A stretch of 64,000 nucleotides of DNA from Microbotryum silenes-acaulis (lineage: Eukaryota > Basidiomycota > Microbotryomycetes > Microbotryales > Microbotryaceae): positions 1,736,001 through 1,800,000 of the forward strand of contig QPFY01000002.1 in assembly GCA_003665825.1 (NCBI GenBank), in the 5' to 3' direction. This document shows, in pieces, positions 22,699 through 33,246 of this stretch. The position numbers and the translations under genes were made by a program. The notes under the pieces are model-generated. The model was not told the origin of the DNA, did not search any database, and worked only from the letters and a program-made list of their open reading frames with translations. How positions within the stretch are numbered: position 1 is the stretch's first letter; every line of letters starts with the position of its first letter.

Positions 22699-24303
22699 CT
22701 AGAACCGCTTGTGGTTCTTGGTCTTTTTCCAATTCTTGTACCCGATCCAAGCCGCGGCGATCATCGCCAAAAAGACGAACCACTTAAGCAAGCGCCCAAT
22801 GAAGCTAAAGAAGGCTTTGCCCGGGATGCCTCGCGACCCTGGAGGTCGGTTGTTGTTTTCGACCGAAGGCGGGTGGTACGCGATGTTGGAGGTCGTGATG
22901 GAGATGATGTCGTGCGCGTCTGTTTTGAAAGGATATTGTGATAGACCGTCAGACATGAGGTTAGGAATTGTGTTCGAACCAGGAAGTGAGAATACTGACC
23001 GGATACGTCTCCCGTCAAGGCGCTGAAGCCGAGGAAAGGGTTTGCAGGCAGCTCGAACCCGTCGAGCACAAAACACGTTGTCCATTGGTCCCACTTGTCA
23101 TGCTGGATCGCGAGCTGGAGAGATGGGGTGGGAGCGAGGCACGTTTCAGTCATCGGTTCTATTGACTGATTTCATTCCAGAGTCGTTCAGAGAACTGACC
23201 TCTGTGAATTTGCCGCGAAAGTATGTGAAGCGAGCTTTGGCGGTCACGTCTGTTCTTCGGAAGTCGAGCTGATGTTCGGAGTCGCCAATGTTCGGTGTCG
23301 TCATCAGCCACCACCTACTGCAGCCACCTGGGTATCACACCTTGACGTTTCCCACTCACCGAGCACCCTCCAATCTCTTGGCTCTGCCCATCCTTGCCGA
23401 CCTCATAGGCCTTTGTGCCGTCGTTCTTGATGGCGTAGATTCGAGGGAACGAGTAAGAGTGCCTCGAGTTGGCGCTGCGCAGGTCATGCAGAGGAAAGAG
23501 TCAGTTCGCCGTGATATCGCACCGAAATGGGGGCAACACTGACTAGGTATCGAAAAAGATGCCGAGGCCGTCCCAATAATCGGCACTGCCAAACGCAGGC
23601 CCGGTCCCGGCACGGGCCTTGGTGAACCACATGGCGAACCCATCACCGTACAGCGTCGAGCTCTTGCCGTCGACCCTGAACTCGAACTCGACCTCGAACG
23701 AGTTGGGCGCGAGCGCGAGACGCGACCATAGCCATCCGGCCTGGGATGCACGGTCCTGCGTGAGCCGTACGTGCTTGTTCGTGTTGATGATGGTCGAGCC
23801 GCCAAAGTCGAACCAGCGGTTCTGCAGGTCCGAGTCGACGTAGGCTGGGTCATGGAACGTACAAAGCACAATGTCAGAGTGTGCGATACGAATGCACTGC
23901 GTCGCATGGTCCACAGCAGCTCGTGGTCACGGCAGCCGAGGAGGCGGTTGCGCTGACCATCACGGCCACGTCAGATGGGAACAGGCTCGGCGCACGTACG
24001 CGCATAGAGAGAATGGGTCCTCAGCGGCACTGTTTTTTCCGTGTTGCCTCGCTTGGACTTTGGCGGTCCACTCTTGGCGGTGTTGGCTACGATGGTGCCT
24101 CCTGCTGCTGCAGCTGCTGCCTTGGCCTTGGCGGCGGCCTTCTTGCCGGTTTTGCCCTTGCCCTTGCCCTCGACCGCGACGAACACGAACGCGCTCAGCA
24201 CCACCGCGGCGAGCAGCAGCCGGAGCAGCCCTGTCCGAGCGCGGGGCAGCCGTACACGACGTGGTGTCCTGCCCGTATTCCGTGAGGTGCTCGACGACAC
24301 CAT
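22699..24303 (-). CDS. L-type lectin cargo receptor (VIP36/Emp46-47 family)
   Basis: Predicted secretory-pathway lectin that binds high-mannose glycoproteins and cycles between ER and Golgi. Exons 24303-24000, 23844-23544, 23474-23360, 23268-23200, 23114-23000 and 22919-22699 give 374 residues. A signal/hydrophobic segment at about 24-44 is followed by an unusual Lys/Ala-rich linker (~47-80). The lectin domain starts at APYVDSDLQNRWFDFGGSTI and continues with GWLWSRL, FEVEFEFRV, GDGFAMWFTK (carbohydrate/Ca site region), GLGIFFDTY and GFSALTGDVSDAHDII. A C-terminal membrane span (~345-362) precedes a short cytosolic tail ending KNHKRF. That basic tail suits ER/Golgi retrieval, but a classical KKxx is not present. 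Confidence 0.92.
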
Positions 24304-24582
24304 CCTGGCGGTGGGCGGTGGGTGGTAGGGCGTAGGAGGGAGATCCGGCGCGTTGTCCGTTCGCAAAGTGGGGAGAGTTGAGACTAGTGCTTTCATACTG
24401 CTTTCATTCTTTCATTTCCGATGCCGGCACCGCGCTCGCGTGTCTCCGCGTGTTCAAGCAGAGTCCGAGCGCGGCAGAGCGCGGCAGAGCACGGCTCCAC
24501 CTCCTCACCCGACCTGCAGGCTGCACCGTCCCCATCCTCGCCTCTCCCACGCGTCTCGTCGAGCCTCCCTTTCTCTGCCATT

Positions 24583-26344
24583 ATGAGTATGTTTGGAGCG
24601 GTGAAACCACCCGACCAACCGGATGCGGTCGTGCAAAACACCCAGACCGATGGCATCTCGGCGCTGGCGTGGTCACCCGCCGCGGACCTGCTCGCCGTCG
24701 GGTCCTGGTCGAACCAAGTGCGCATCTTCGAGGTCGGACCCAACGGACAGAACCAAGGGAGGTCCCAGTACACCCACGAAGGGCCCGTGCTCGACGTCGC
24801 GTGGAGCAAGGACGGCACCAAGATCGTCTCCGGTGGAGCCGACAACGCGGGTCGGGTCTATGACTTGGCCACCGGTCACACCATCCAGTTCGCGGCCCAC
24901 GACGCCCCAATACGATGCGTCAAGTGGCTCGACATACCTGGCTCACCCATGGTCGTCACCGGCTCCTGGGACAAGGTTCGTTGGCTCTCCACTGCAGCCG
25001 CACCCCCGCTTTGGCTCTCGACGGGATCAGCTAACTCACCTTCCATCTTGTGCAACGACTTGTGCACAGACATTGCGGTATTGGGATATGCGACAACCCA
25101 CACCAGCGGCGCAGGTGCAACTACCAGAGCGATGTTACAGTCAGTCGAGCACTCGGTGATTGGTGCACGAGGACACTCGAGCTGATCCATCCTCGGACCC
25201 CTGTCTTTGTGCTACCTGACCGACGCTTCTTCACCTAGCCCTGGACGTGACATATCCGCTCATGGTCGTCGGAACGGCTGAACGACACTGCCTCATCTTC
25301 AACCTCAGTGCGTTCCCGGTCTTTAGGCTTTTGTTTTCAAAGGCTCCACTGAGCGTGAAAACCTCGACTCTCTCCCTTCGACCTACCAGACCAACCCACA
25401 ACACCCTTCAAAACTATGACCTCGCCGTTGAAGATGCAGACGAGATCCTTGGCGACTTTCCCCGACGGTGACGGGTACGCGATCACGAGTGTCGAGGGCC
25501 GTGTCGCGATTCAGTACGTCGACGACGCCAAGAGCTCCAATAACTTTTCCTTCAAATGCCACCGAGCCGACATTTCGGTACGTTGCCAAATCCGGTATGG
25601 AGAAGAAAGCCCGGAATAGGATGGTGTATACTGACATGATCGCCGTCAAAAATTTGCTCGACGCAGAAAACGCCCGGGTTCAAGACGGGCAGTCAGTCGG
25701 TCTACGCGATTAACGAAATATCGTTCCATCCCCTCGGCACATTCTCCACAGCAGGTTCTGATGGGGTGATCAAGTGCGTCTCATGATGACGTCACCATGT
25801 GCAGTCTTTTGTCGTGGGTGCTGAGAGTGCTCCTTTCTATACAGCATGTGGGATCATACCTCGAGGACGCGACTAAAGACGTGGACCTTGAACGAGGGCT
25901 CGGTCACGGCGACCGACTTCAGTCGGACGGGGCAGTACTTGGCTTGTATGTACATGCTACACTACTTACCGGCCTTCCGATCATGCTCGCTGAAGAGTAT
26001 GCCTTTTAATACTTCGCAGATGCAATTTCTTACGACTGGTTCGTCACGACTTGCGTCGCAGCTCTTGCTGTCGGAGACCGTATGCTCTTACCGACATCTG
26101 ACGGACTCTTTCTTCATCTCATTGCTCTGCAGGTCGAAGGGTCACAACGGAAACGGTGAGTCGTCCAACTCCGGAACCTCGATTTCACGAAACTTTGGTC
26201 TCGGTCTCGGTCTCGGAAGGAAAGTCTGTTGTGCTGACACCCCCCCCCCCGGAGCTATCCCTTCGTCCAGTGCCGAATCATCCCAACAAAGTCGGCATCC
26301 ACACCTGCACCGAGGAGGAGGTCAAGAAGCGCCCTAAAAAGTAG
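24583..26344 (+). CDS. RAE1: mRNA export WD40 protein Rae1/Gle2
   Basis: Nuclear-pore associated beta-propeller that binds the GLEBS motif of a Nup98-type nucleoporin and acts in mRNA export. Exons 24583-24975, 25070-25139, 25239-25307, 25390-25577, 25667-25773, 25845-25945, 26021-26039, 26133-26155 and 26271-26344 give 347 residues. Conserved blocks: [27 protein letters not shown], the SPLKMQTRS turn, [30 protein letters not shown] and AYAISYDWSKGHNGN. Exons 7 and 8 are only 19 and 23 bp; both are needed to rebuild the conserved AISYDWSKG segment. The ATG at 24583 gives the usual short N-terminal tail. It diverges from the lectin gene 279 bp away. Confidence 0.96.
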
Positions 26345-28503
26345 TAATTAGAGTATCAGTCCCGCGTGAATGAGGTAGAAGAGCCCAGAGCGACGCCGAT
26401 GGCTCTACTTTGGACCCTTCCTCGGCGAACCCTCTTTGGCCGACTCGGAGGCCGTCCGCCGATTGCGCAAGACCATTGTAACACCTTCGCATCTTCTGCA
26501 GTAACGAGTTTTGCTCATAACAGTTCGAGCAGGCACGAGAGATAATCAATTTGTTCGAGTGCACGCGGGGGCAGCCAGGATCCCCGAATCTATAAAAGTC
26601 GCCATAAGCATAGGCGAAGGTCGAGCGGTCAGTGATGAGTAGACAATAAATGTCGCGACCTGCCCACTCGACCTTCCGACCCTAAACTCTCGGACCATTT
26701 GTCCAACGCGTGGAATTTGAGAAGAAGGCCTCGGCAAAGACTTCTTGGCGAGGCTGAGGCCGCTGTCTCAGATTTGTACGGTCACCCCGTACGGGCGCCG
26801 ACGCGTTCTACACAATCCTTCAGGCTCAGTGAGCCCACGGCTCGGGCATTAAGCAAGCAATTTGGAAGGAACTTGTGGCTTGTGAGCTGTGTCCAGGTAC
26901 CTAGGTGACTACCTACCCGGTGGTCCAGGTAGCCTACCGTACGAGAGCGCATGTCATCAAGCTTCGACAACAGAAAAAGTTGTTCCGGCGTGATTAAGCT
27001 CGCTGCAAGAGCGCCGACCTAGCTACCCAGGTACCATCTGTACCTAGCTGAAGCCGACTTCCGGCCGTGCACAGTCATAAGCGCTCCGCAGCGGCGAGCA
27101 TGTGGAGACTGTGCAAGCGAGCTCGACTGCTCGCTTGGCACGGCCAAGGATTTCACATGCAAGGGCACCCTTCCGGCGAGCGCCTAGCGAATATTACAGA
27201 TTTAGCAGGCCGCGACTTTGAGGGACCAAGCCCTTACAATCGCTGAAAAGTCAAGAATCAAACGTTCAGTTCGAGTCGAGCTCACCAGTGCAGCAGTTAC
27301 TCCGTCACAGAAAGAACTCGGAATTTAGTGGACGCATGCTGGACCGTGCTCGAAGTCCGCGGAAATTCGAGTTTCACCGCGCCGCCGCCTTGGCCCCACA
27401 TTCATCACAGGCCTCAGGCTATTAGCGGCCCAGCTCTGTCCGCCGTTCGTCCCTGTGCCGAGGTATTCGTTGGTTCGAATTGCAAGCACCCTGTGGAAGT
27501 CGGCGATTTAGCATTTGAAGTCCAAGGTACCTTGTTGAGAATCGTGCAAGCAAGGCCTGTTTGACGAGCGGTACCTAAGTCAGTACCTTCACCTGCGTTG
27601 ATCGTTCCGAGATGGTAGATTAGCAGGTAGGTTCCTTCCCACGGGGAATGCACTCCGACGCCCGCGGAGGGCCGACCGGGGCCAGGGTAGTGAGTACCGC
27701 TTTAGAGTCCCCTTCGACGCCGCCGTTGCGTCATCAGCACCCTTACATACCATTAATTGAAACCCTAACCACTTGCTCTGAAACTAATTCACCTGTACCT
27801 ACCTAAGGCTCTCGGTGTCTACCTACCCAGGTAGGTAACGTGCCCCACGAAATGGTACAATCGACCCTAGAGGGAGGGATCTCCCGGATCTGCAGGATTT
27901 CCGTTGTTCGACTCGGACAATCGTCGACATGGGCTCCCGAGTCCCGAGCTCTGGGGGGATCGTCGCGGCCTTGCCTAGCGGGAGTCTCGACCACTCCAGT
28001 CTGGGCCGACCACGTCGTGCCCAATGCCCCATCCGATCTTGGATTTCACGCGGAGGAGCTTCGTGGGTTACGTACGTTGGGCAGAAAATCGCCAGACACT
28101 GCAACAGAATGTCTTCTTTACAGGAAATATGCTTTTCGCATCTGGCCCCTGTGTCTAATTTCTTTGCTTCTTGGCGCCGACGGATTACATCGGAATTTTA
28201 AGCTCATGCCGCGTGCCTATTTTTGGCTTTGTGCATTCCGCATGCGTTTCAAATCCTCGCGGGATCGACCCCAAATGCAAAATCCGCGCCCGCCGCGAGT
28301 GCCGAATAGTCGCGGCGGCTCGGGCGGGGCGGCTTGGGCGAAGCGGGATGCTCGCTTCAACTCGCGTTCGAGACCCGTCCAGTGGTTGTCGTCGTCGTCG
28401 AGCTCAGAGTTTCCTTCGTTCCGACGCAAGCTTGTTCGCCGAGGAGTACAGCATCACCGCGGAGCTGGCTCGAGCAGCCACTGGCGTCAACACGAACGTG
28501 ACC
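26345..28503. promoter_or_regulatory. Long intergenic region with clustered CAGGTA/ACCTACC motifs
   Basis: About 2.2 kb without a recognisable gene upstream of the HSF-type gene. Between 26894 and 27836 it carries repeated CAGGTA, GGTACC and ACCTACC elements. Examples are 26894, 26911, 26926, 27028, 27526, 27570, 27624 and 27797, and a near-palindrome ACCTACCCAGGTAGGT at 27821-27836. Open frames here are short and unsupported. The cluster could be a regulatory array for the downstream factor or degraded repeat DNA; sequence alone does not decide. Confidence 0.6.
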
Positions 28504-30981
28504 ATGTCCGGTGGAGGTGGTGATGACGGTGGCACTGGCTTACAGAGGTCGACCGCCGACACCGACTCACAGCCGCGACAACGCCAAGCGGCGGTGGCGG
28601 CACCGGGCGCCTCGTCGTCGTCGTCGTCGTCGTCATCGTCGTCGTTCACAACCTCGTCTTCCACGCCGTCCGGGGCTTCGACCTCGGAAGGAGACTCGAC
28701 TTCGACCAGTGCCACCTCGAACCCACGACATTCGTATTCGGGCAGCTGCGACACGTTCGATCCTCGCTACAGCCCGTCTCTGGCGTACGGGCAACAAGAC
28801 CACCCGCCGTTCGGCGGCGTGCAGCAGCCACAGCAGCTCCACGTTGAGGCGCCGGCTAAACACTTTCGGCCTTCGCTGCCGGCCCTCTCGACCACGACGA
28901 CGTTGCAAGGCCCATTCGACCCACCTTACAAGTCCTTTGTTCAGTTGCACCAACCGCAAGTTACCTCGCACCACGCCCAGCTGTACCATGCCGTCGAATC
29001 GAGTCGGTATAATTGGGATTCCCTCACGGGCGAGCCACGCTCCGAACCGCAAGATTTGACGTACCCGGGCTTGAGCGTCGGCGAGACCAGCCCGCGCCCA
29101 CATACATCAAGGGCTGGCCCATCGGATCGTAGGGTCTCGTTCCAGCTACAACAAACTCCGCAAGGTCGAAACTCTGCAATGTTGAGTTCGGCCGTCGCGA
29201 ACGCGCTACGTTCCGGGAACGAGATGACCATTGGCGATTTGCTCGAGATGAGCATGTCCAACACGGCGTCCTCGTTAGCTTCTCCTCCTGGTTCCCTGGT
29301 GGAGTCTTCTTGGTCCGGCGATGGACCCCAGTCGCCATCCGAACCCGACTTTGTCTCGCCGAATCAGCTCGAAATCGCAGAGGTGAATTGCTTGAACGAC
29401 TTTGGCGGCGCATGCTCGAGCGGCGGACCACGCCCGCGAGGCTGGACACGCAACATCACAAACAACACGGGGTGGCTCGACGCCATGTTTCAATGTGACA
29501 TTGTGCCCTCCTCCTCCTGTGTTGGACGCGACGCGCGAACACCCGTGCTCGAGCGTGGTGGTGATGTCAGCCACTCGAGGGCATATCGCTGACCTTTTGC
29601 TCGACTCGTGTTTCTCGGCATCGTTCTGCATTTTGCAGGCCACGAACGACCCTACTGCATCTGTCCCACGCGTGAAACCTTTCATCGCAAAGCTCGAATA
29701 TCTGCTGTCCCATCCCGAATAGTGAGCCGTCTTCACTCGAGCGCTGACACTGGAGGCCTGTACGGAGTTCCGCAGCACACTCGCTGACGCTCGAAGCCCC
29801 TGTACCCCTATATCGTATCGCCGCCCATCCGTGCAGCTTCAAAGATTGTATGGTCTGGGAGTGAGTTTTCCGTTTCCAATTTTCCGTTCGCTTCTCTGGA
29901 CCCCGTGGTCCGCTCGCCACTCCGCCTCCGTTGGCTCCGACCTAGGCGTGATCGTCAGGCACCGTGGCGCTGGCCTCGGGATTCGGAACTCCTAATCGCT
30001 AGGTTGCCGCCTTTCCTGGAGTTTTCGTGGAGACGATTGGCGATAGAAGTTTTTTTGATTACGGTACTGACATCGCATTCTTTTTCCTCGAATGTTTATC
30101 TTGCGCAGTGATACGGGCACCTCGTTCATCGTCTGCCACGCCCAACCCAGGCTGCTCTCCGAGGTCTTGCCCAGCTTCTACCAGCATTCGAGTCTGCACG
30201 CGTTTACTCGGCAACTCAATGTGAGTGAAATAGCTACGTGGTCGGAAGACCATCCACAATACGCCGAGGTGTCGGTCCCGGGACGCTTGGCGTGCTTTCT
30301 CCGCAGCTCGGCTCGTTCCGGGTATTGCCGCGCTTACCACGGCGTTTACCGCTTGCTGCGTCGTTGCGTTGACGGTCTACCATGCTTTGAAAATTATTGT
30401 CCGTTTCATCGGGACCGTGACTGACGTTGCATTCGGGTCATTTTCCGGCCGTACAGGTCTACGGCTTCGCTCGCCTGTCGCCGTCGGAGCTCATCTCAAA
30501 ACTTGACATCACCTCGACGCACGAATATTCCGGGTGGCGGCATCCTTCTTTTACCCGTGACGACCATAGGAAGATGCACGCGCTCACGCCGAAACCCTCG
30601 CGGGCACGAGCTCAGAAGAAAGTGGAGAAGCAAGAGGCGCAGGCTGTGGCCCGGCACGAAGCGGAAACCCACCGGCAAACGGTGGCCAAGCAGAAGCAAC
30701 AGGTTCAGCAGCAGCGACAACAGGAGCAACAACTTCAGCAGCAGTACCAGCAACAGTACCAATCGTCGAGATATGAGCACCCCCAACCGGCACAGACTTT
30801 TCAAAGATATCCCGGCTCCGCGCATCAGCAGCAACAGCAGCAGCACCAGGACTACGTGCGGGGTCCGGCTCAATTAGACCAGATGGATGATCAAGCGGGC
30901 TCGGGCCCTTCGCCTTTCCTGGCGTACTCGGCGTACACGTTCGACGCTGTCAGCTCCGCCTCGGCCTTGCAGAAGCGATAG
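28504..30981 (+). CDS. HSF-type DNA-binding transcription factor
   Basis: Exons 28504-29565, 29639-29721, 29837-29860, 30109-30220 and 30457-30981 give 601 residues. Residues 1-354 are disordered (Ser, Gln, Pro-rich, with a poly-Ser tract encoded by TCG repeats). The HSF domain lies at about 367-470: KPFIAKLEYLLSHPEY, MVWDDTGTSFIV, LPSFYQHSSLHAFTRQLNVYGF (recognition helix) and GWRHPSFTRDD. A basic/coiled segment (~470-510) and a poly-Gln run (~505-530) follow. The DNA-binding domain is split over four exons, one of 24 bp. It could be an Hsf1, Sfl1/Mga1 or Skn7-like factor: no Skn7 receiver domain is seen, and the DBD is far from the N-terminus, unlike Mga1. The ATG at 28504 is the best start, but the N-terminus is uncertain. 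Confidence 0.85.
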
Positions 30982-31574
30982 CCTTGCTGCCTCTCCCGAA
31001 TTGTCGTGACTCGTCATTCGCCCCCTCGATCTTCAGAAATACACGCGATAGGGGAGTCGGATCATACGGGCAGAATTCAGTCGACGAGGGGCCGCCGGAC
31101 ACGATGCTTTGCACGGGAACAGAACGTTGGGTGAGTGCAGGTGCAGTTTCCTTTCGTTATTAGGCGATCCCCGGGGGGCGGGAGGGGGGACGGGGCGGGA
31201 GGGGCAAGACGAAGCGCCGATTGTGTTGGCGGCGGTCCGACATTGTGGGGTTCGATCAGTACCAAAAAAGAATACGTTGCTTTCATCTACGCGTATGGCA
31301 CGGCTTGGCTCGGGGTAAGTATTTTGTACCGACGTAGCGCAAAAAACGGTCTCAGTTTTATACTTTTGTGGTGTTTCGCGAAACTATCCTCTCATACACG
31401 GAGGCGCAATAATCCAACTAATCACAATCAGACAAGTAAGCATACGAGGCTCGCAGGCGAGATCGCAAACGAGAGAATACCAAGGTCATAGATGGATGCG
31501 GATGGATGCGGATGCAGGTTTGCGAGATGATAAGCATATTGCTTGTGGACGGGTGGCTTTCGACTCGACACGCT
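30982..31574. terminator. Convergent 3' region with a G-run block
   Basis: 593 bp between two converging genes. Plus strand 31173-31204 has six G-runs of 3-6 separated by one or two bases, a strong candidate G-quadruplex. Short GATGCG repeats lie at about 31494-31515. No gene is seen. Confidence 0.55.
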
Positions 31575-32688
31575 TCAGTACAGAACCGCACACCGGACCT
31601 CGATGGATTGCCGGTACGAGTCATTACGTCGCTCTTCATCCCATACTCCGGTGTGAGGTGTGATGCCTCCCTTGTCCGGATCTGTGGGGGCGGTCTCCTT
31701 TCTCAGATGTTCAGCTCGACCGTGTAGCTCAAACGGGGCCGCACGGGCACTCACGCCTCGTGCTGTCTTGGCAACGGAACAGCAGTGCCTCGTCGGGCAT
31801 CATGTCACGGAGGTAATACCACTGCTGCCGATCTGTTCGGCGCGGGCGAGCGCGGGATGATCGTGGCGAGCTGAAGTGTCAGCGATCAGATGGAAGGACC
31901 CATCAAATACGTGCAGGCTAGTGGGAGCACTAACCGGAAAATTTGATGTAGCTCCCTGGTCCATAAAAGTCTAGGGTCGGGATAATGTCTGCGGACCCCG
32001 TCGTGCGAGTGTCACAGAGCGCGAGAGGGGCGTCCATCAAAGGTCCTCGGAGCGGTCTCCACAAGTTGATCACGGCGTATCGTTCAGTATCGGCCTCTCC
32101 ATCGCTCAGTTCCAACACCTTGGTGCACACCTCGCGGCCGGTCTGGGTGTTGCCGTCGACGTGGGCCCCAGCGGAGGGCTGCAGGTTCTCCGTATCGATA
32201 GGAGCGTCATCGAGCTCGGGGTTACGACGACGGACGGCGACCCCGGCAAAGGAGACCACCCTGCGAGCCTTGAGGTGCTGGCATAAAAGCTGCATGTTCG
32301 AGGTCGGACCGCATGATCAGTTGCGGAACTTGCGGAACTTGCGGACGATCATCGCTGCTGCGTTGATGAGCTCAAGTTCTACGTGATGAACCTCACTCAC
32401 GCGCTCCATCTGTCGTTCGTACTCGGCCATCCAAACGTCATCGATATCCTCTTGCAACCCGGCATACGCGTGATCAATGACTTCGAATCCTTGTACATCC
32501 AACGTAGGCCTCTGTCCCGCTTGCAAGGACGGTCGAATGTCTCTGAGTGTCACGTGCACGGGTCGAACGTGCAGGTCGGCCGAGTTGTCGGCGAACTGAC
32601 AGAAGGGAAAGGGGACAGCACCGTCTTCGTCGGCCGTGCAGGCGAACTGAATGACCGTTGACAGATCGGTCGAAGAACGGCTCGACAT
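31575..32688 (-). CDS. AsaB/GA4-desaturase family oxidoreductase-like protein
   Basis: Fungal family named after AsaB and the Fusarium gibberellin GA4 desaturase, often found in secondary metabolism; the exact reaction varies. Exons 32688-32330, 32260-31935, 31832-31755 and 31681-31575 give 289 residues, the usual length. Signatures are GFEVIDH, VAVRRRN, the histidine block NLQPSAGAHVDG, INLWRPLRGPLMDAPLALCD, WYYLRDMMPDEALLFRC, HTGVW and the terminal RQSIEVRCAVLY. The exon 1 donor could be either of two GTTCCGC copies 9 bp apart (32329 or 32338), changing three residues. No other biosynthetic gene lies nearby, so a stand-alone or moonlighting role is likely. It diverges from IFA38 by 558 bp. 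Confidence 0.85.
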
Positions 32689-33246
32689 TGGGTTTGTGGC
32701 GCTTGCCTGAGTGTAAAGTAGTTTTTCAAGGCGAGAGGGACGGAGGCGAGCTGCGAGATGGAGGGGAGAAAATGGCGCGTGCCGGGTGGGCCAGTCTGTG
32801 CCAGTGGGTGCTCAGCGAAGTTTAAATTGACAAAATTGCGATCGAAAACATGGGGACGAATGAGAAATCATTTTGTTTACACCACTGCGGATTTGGAGAC
32901 CAAATTTTTGAGTGCTCAAGGTCTCGCTGCCACAACCCGGCGGTGTCGCCGATGCCCCGTCGATGGTTTCCGCCCGTCCTCACGGCACTAGCAGCCTGTG
33001 GGTGCCGTGTTCTGGGTCTAGATTGACAATTTCATCTCAAGGTAAAGGAAAATCCTCTACTCTTTCTCTTGAGACCCAATCTTGCTACGGCAAAGAACAG
33101 TAGCCCGTCAAAAATTGTGCCTCCGCGGCGCGGAGTCGAGAGTGCCAGCTCGGTGATTCGGTCAGCAACCCAATGTCCTTCTTCGAGCTTGTCGCCTCTG
33201 CTTTTGCTCCGACGCTCTGCATCGCACTCGATACGCTTCGCTCGCC
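32689..33246. promoter_or_regulatory. Divergent promoter region (AsaB-like / IFA38)
   Basis: 558 bp between two divergent starts. It includes an A/T-richer stretch at about 32818-32915 with TTTAAATT. No gene is recognised. Confidence 0.5.

Noticed and set aside
27465..27500. GGTTCGAAT resembling a tRNA T-loop
   Set aside because: No matching acceptor, D or anticodon stems can be folded around it on either strand.
29566..29592. Continuation of the HSF exon 1 frame to its own stop
   Set aside because: A GTCAGC donor at 29566 joined to 29639 is in frame and is needed to reach the DNA-binding domain.
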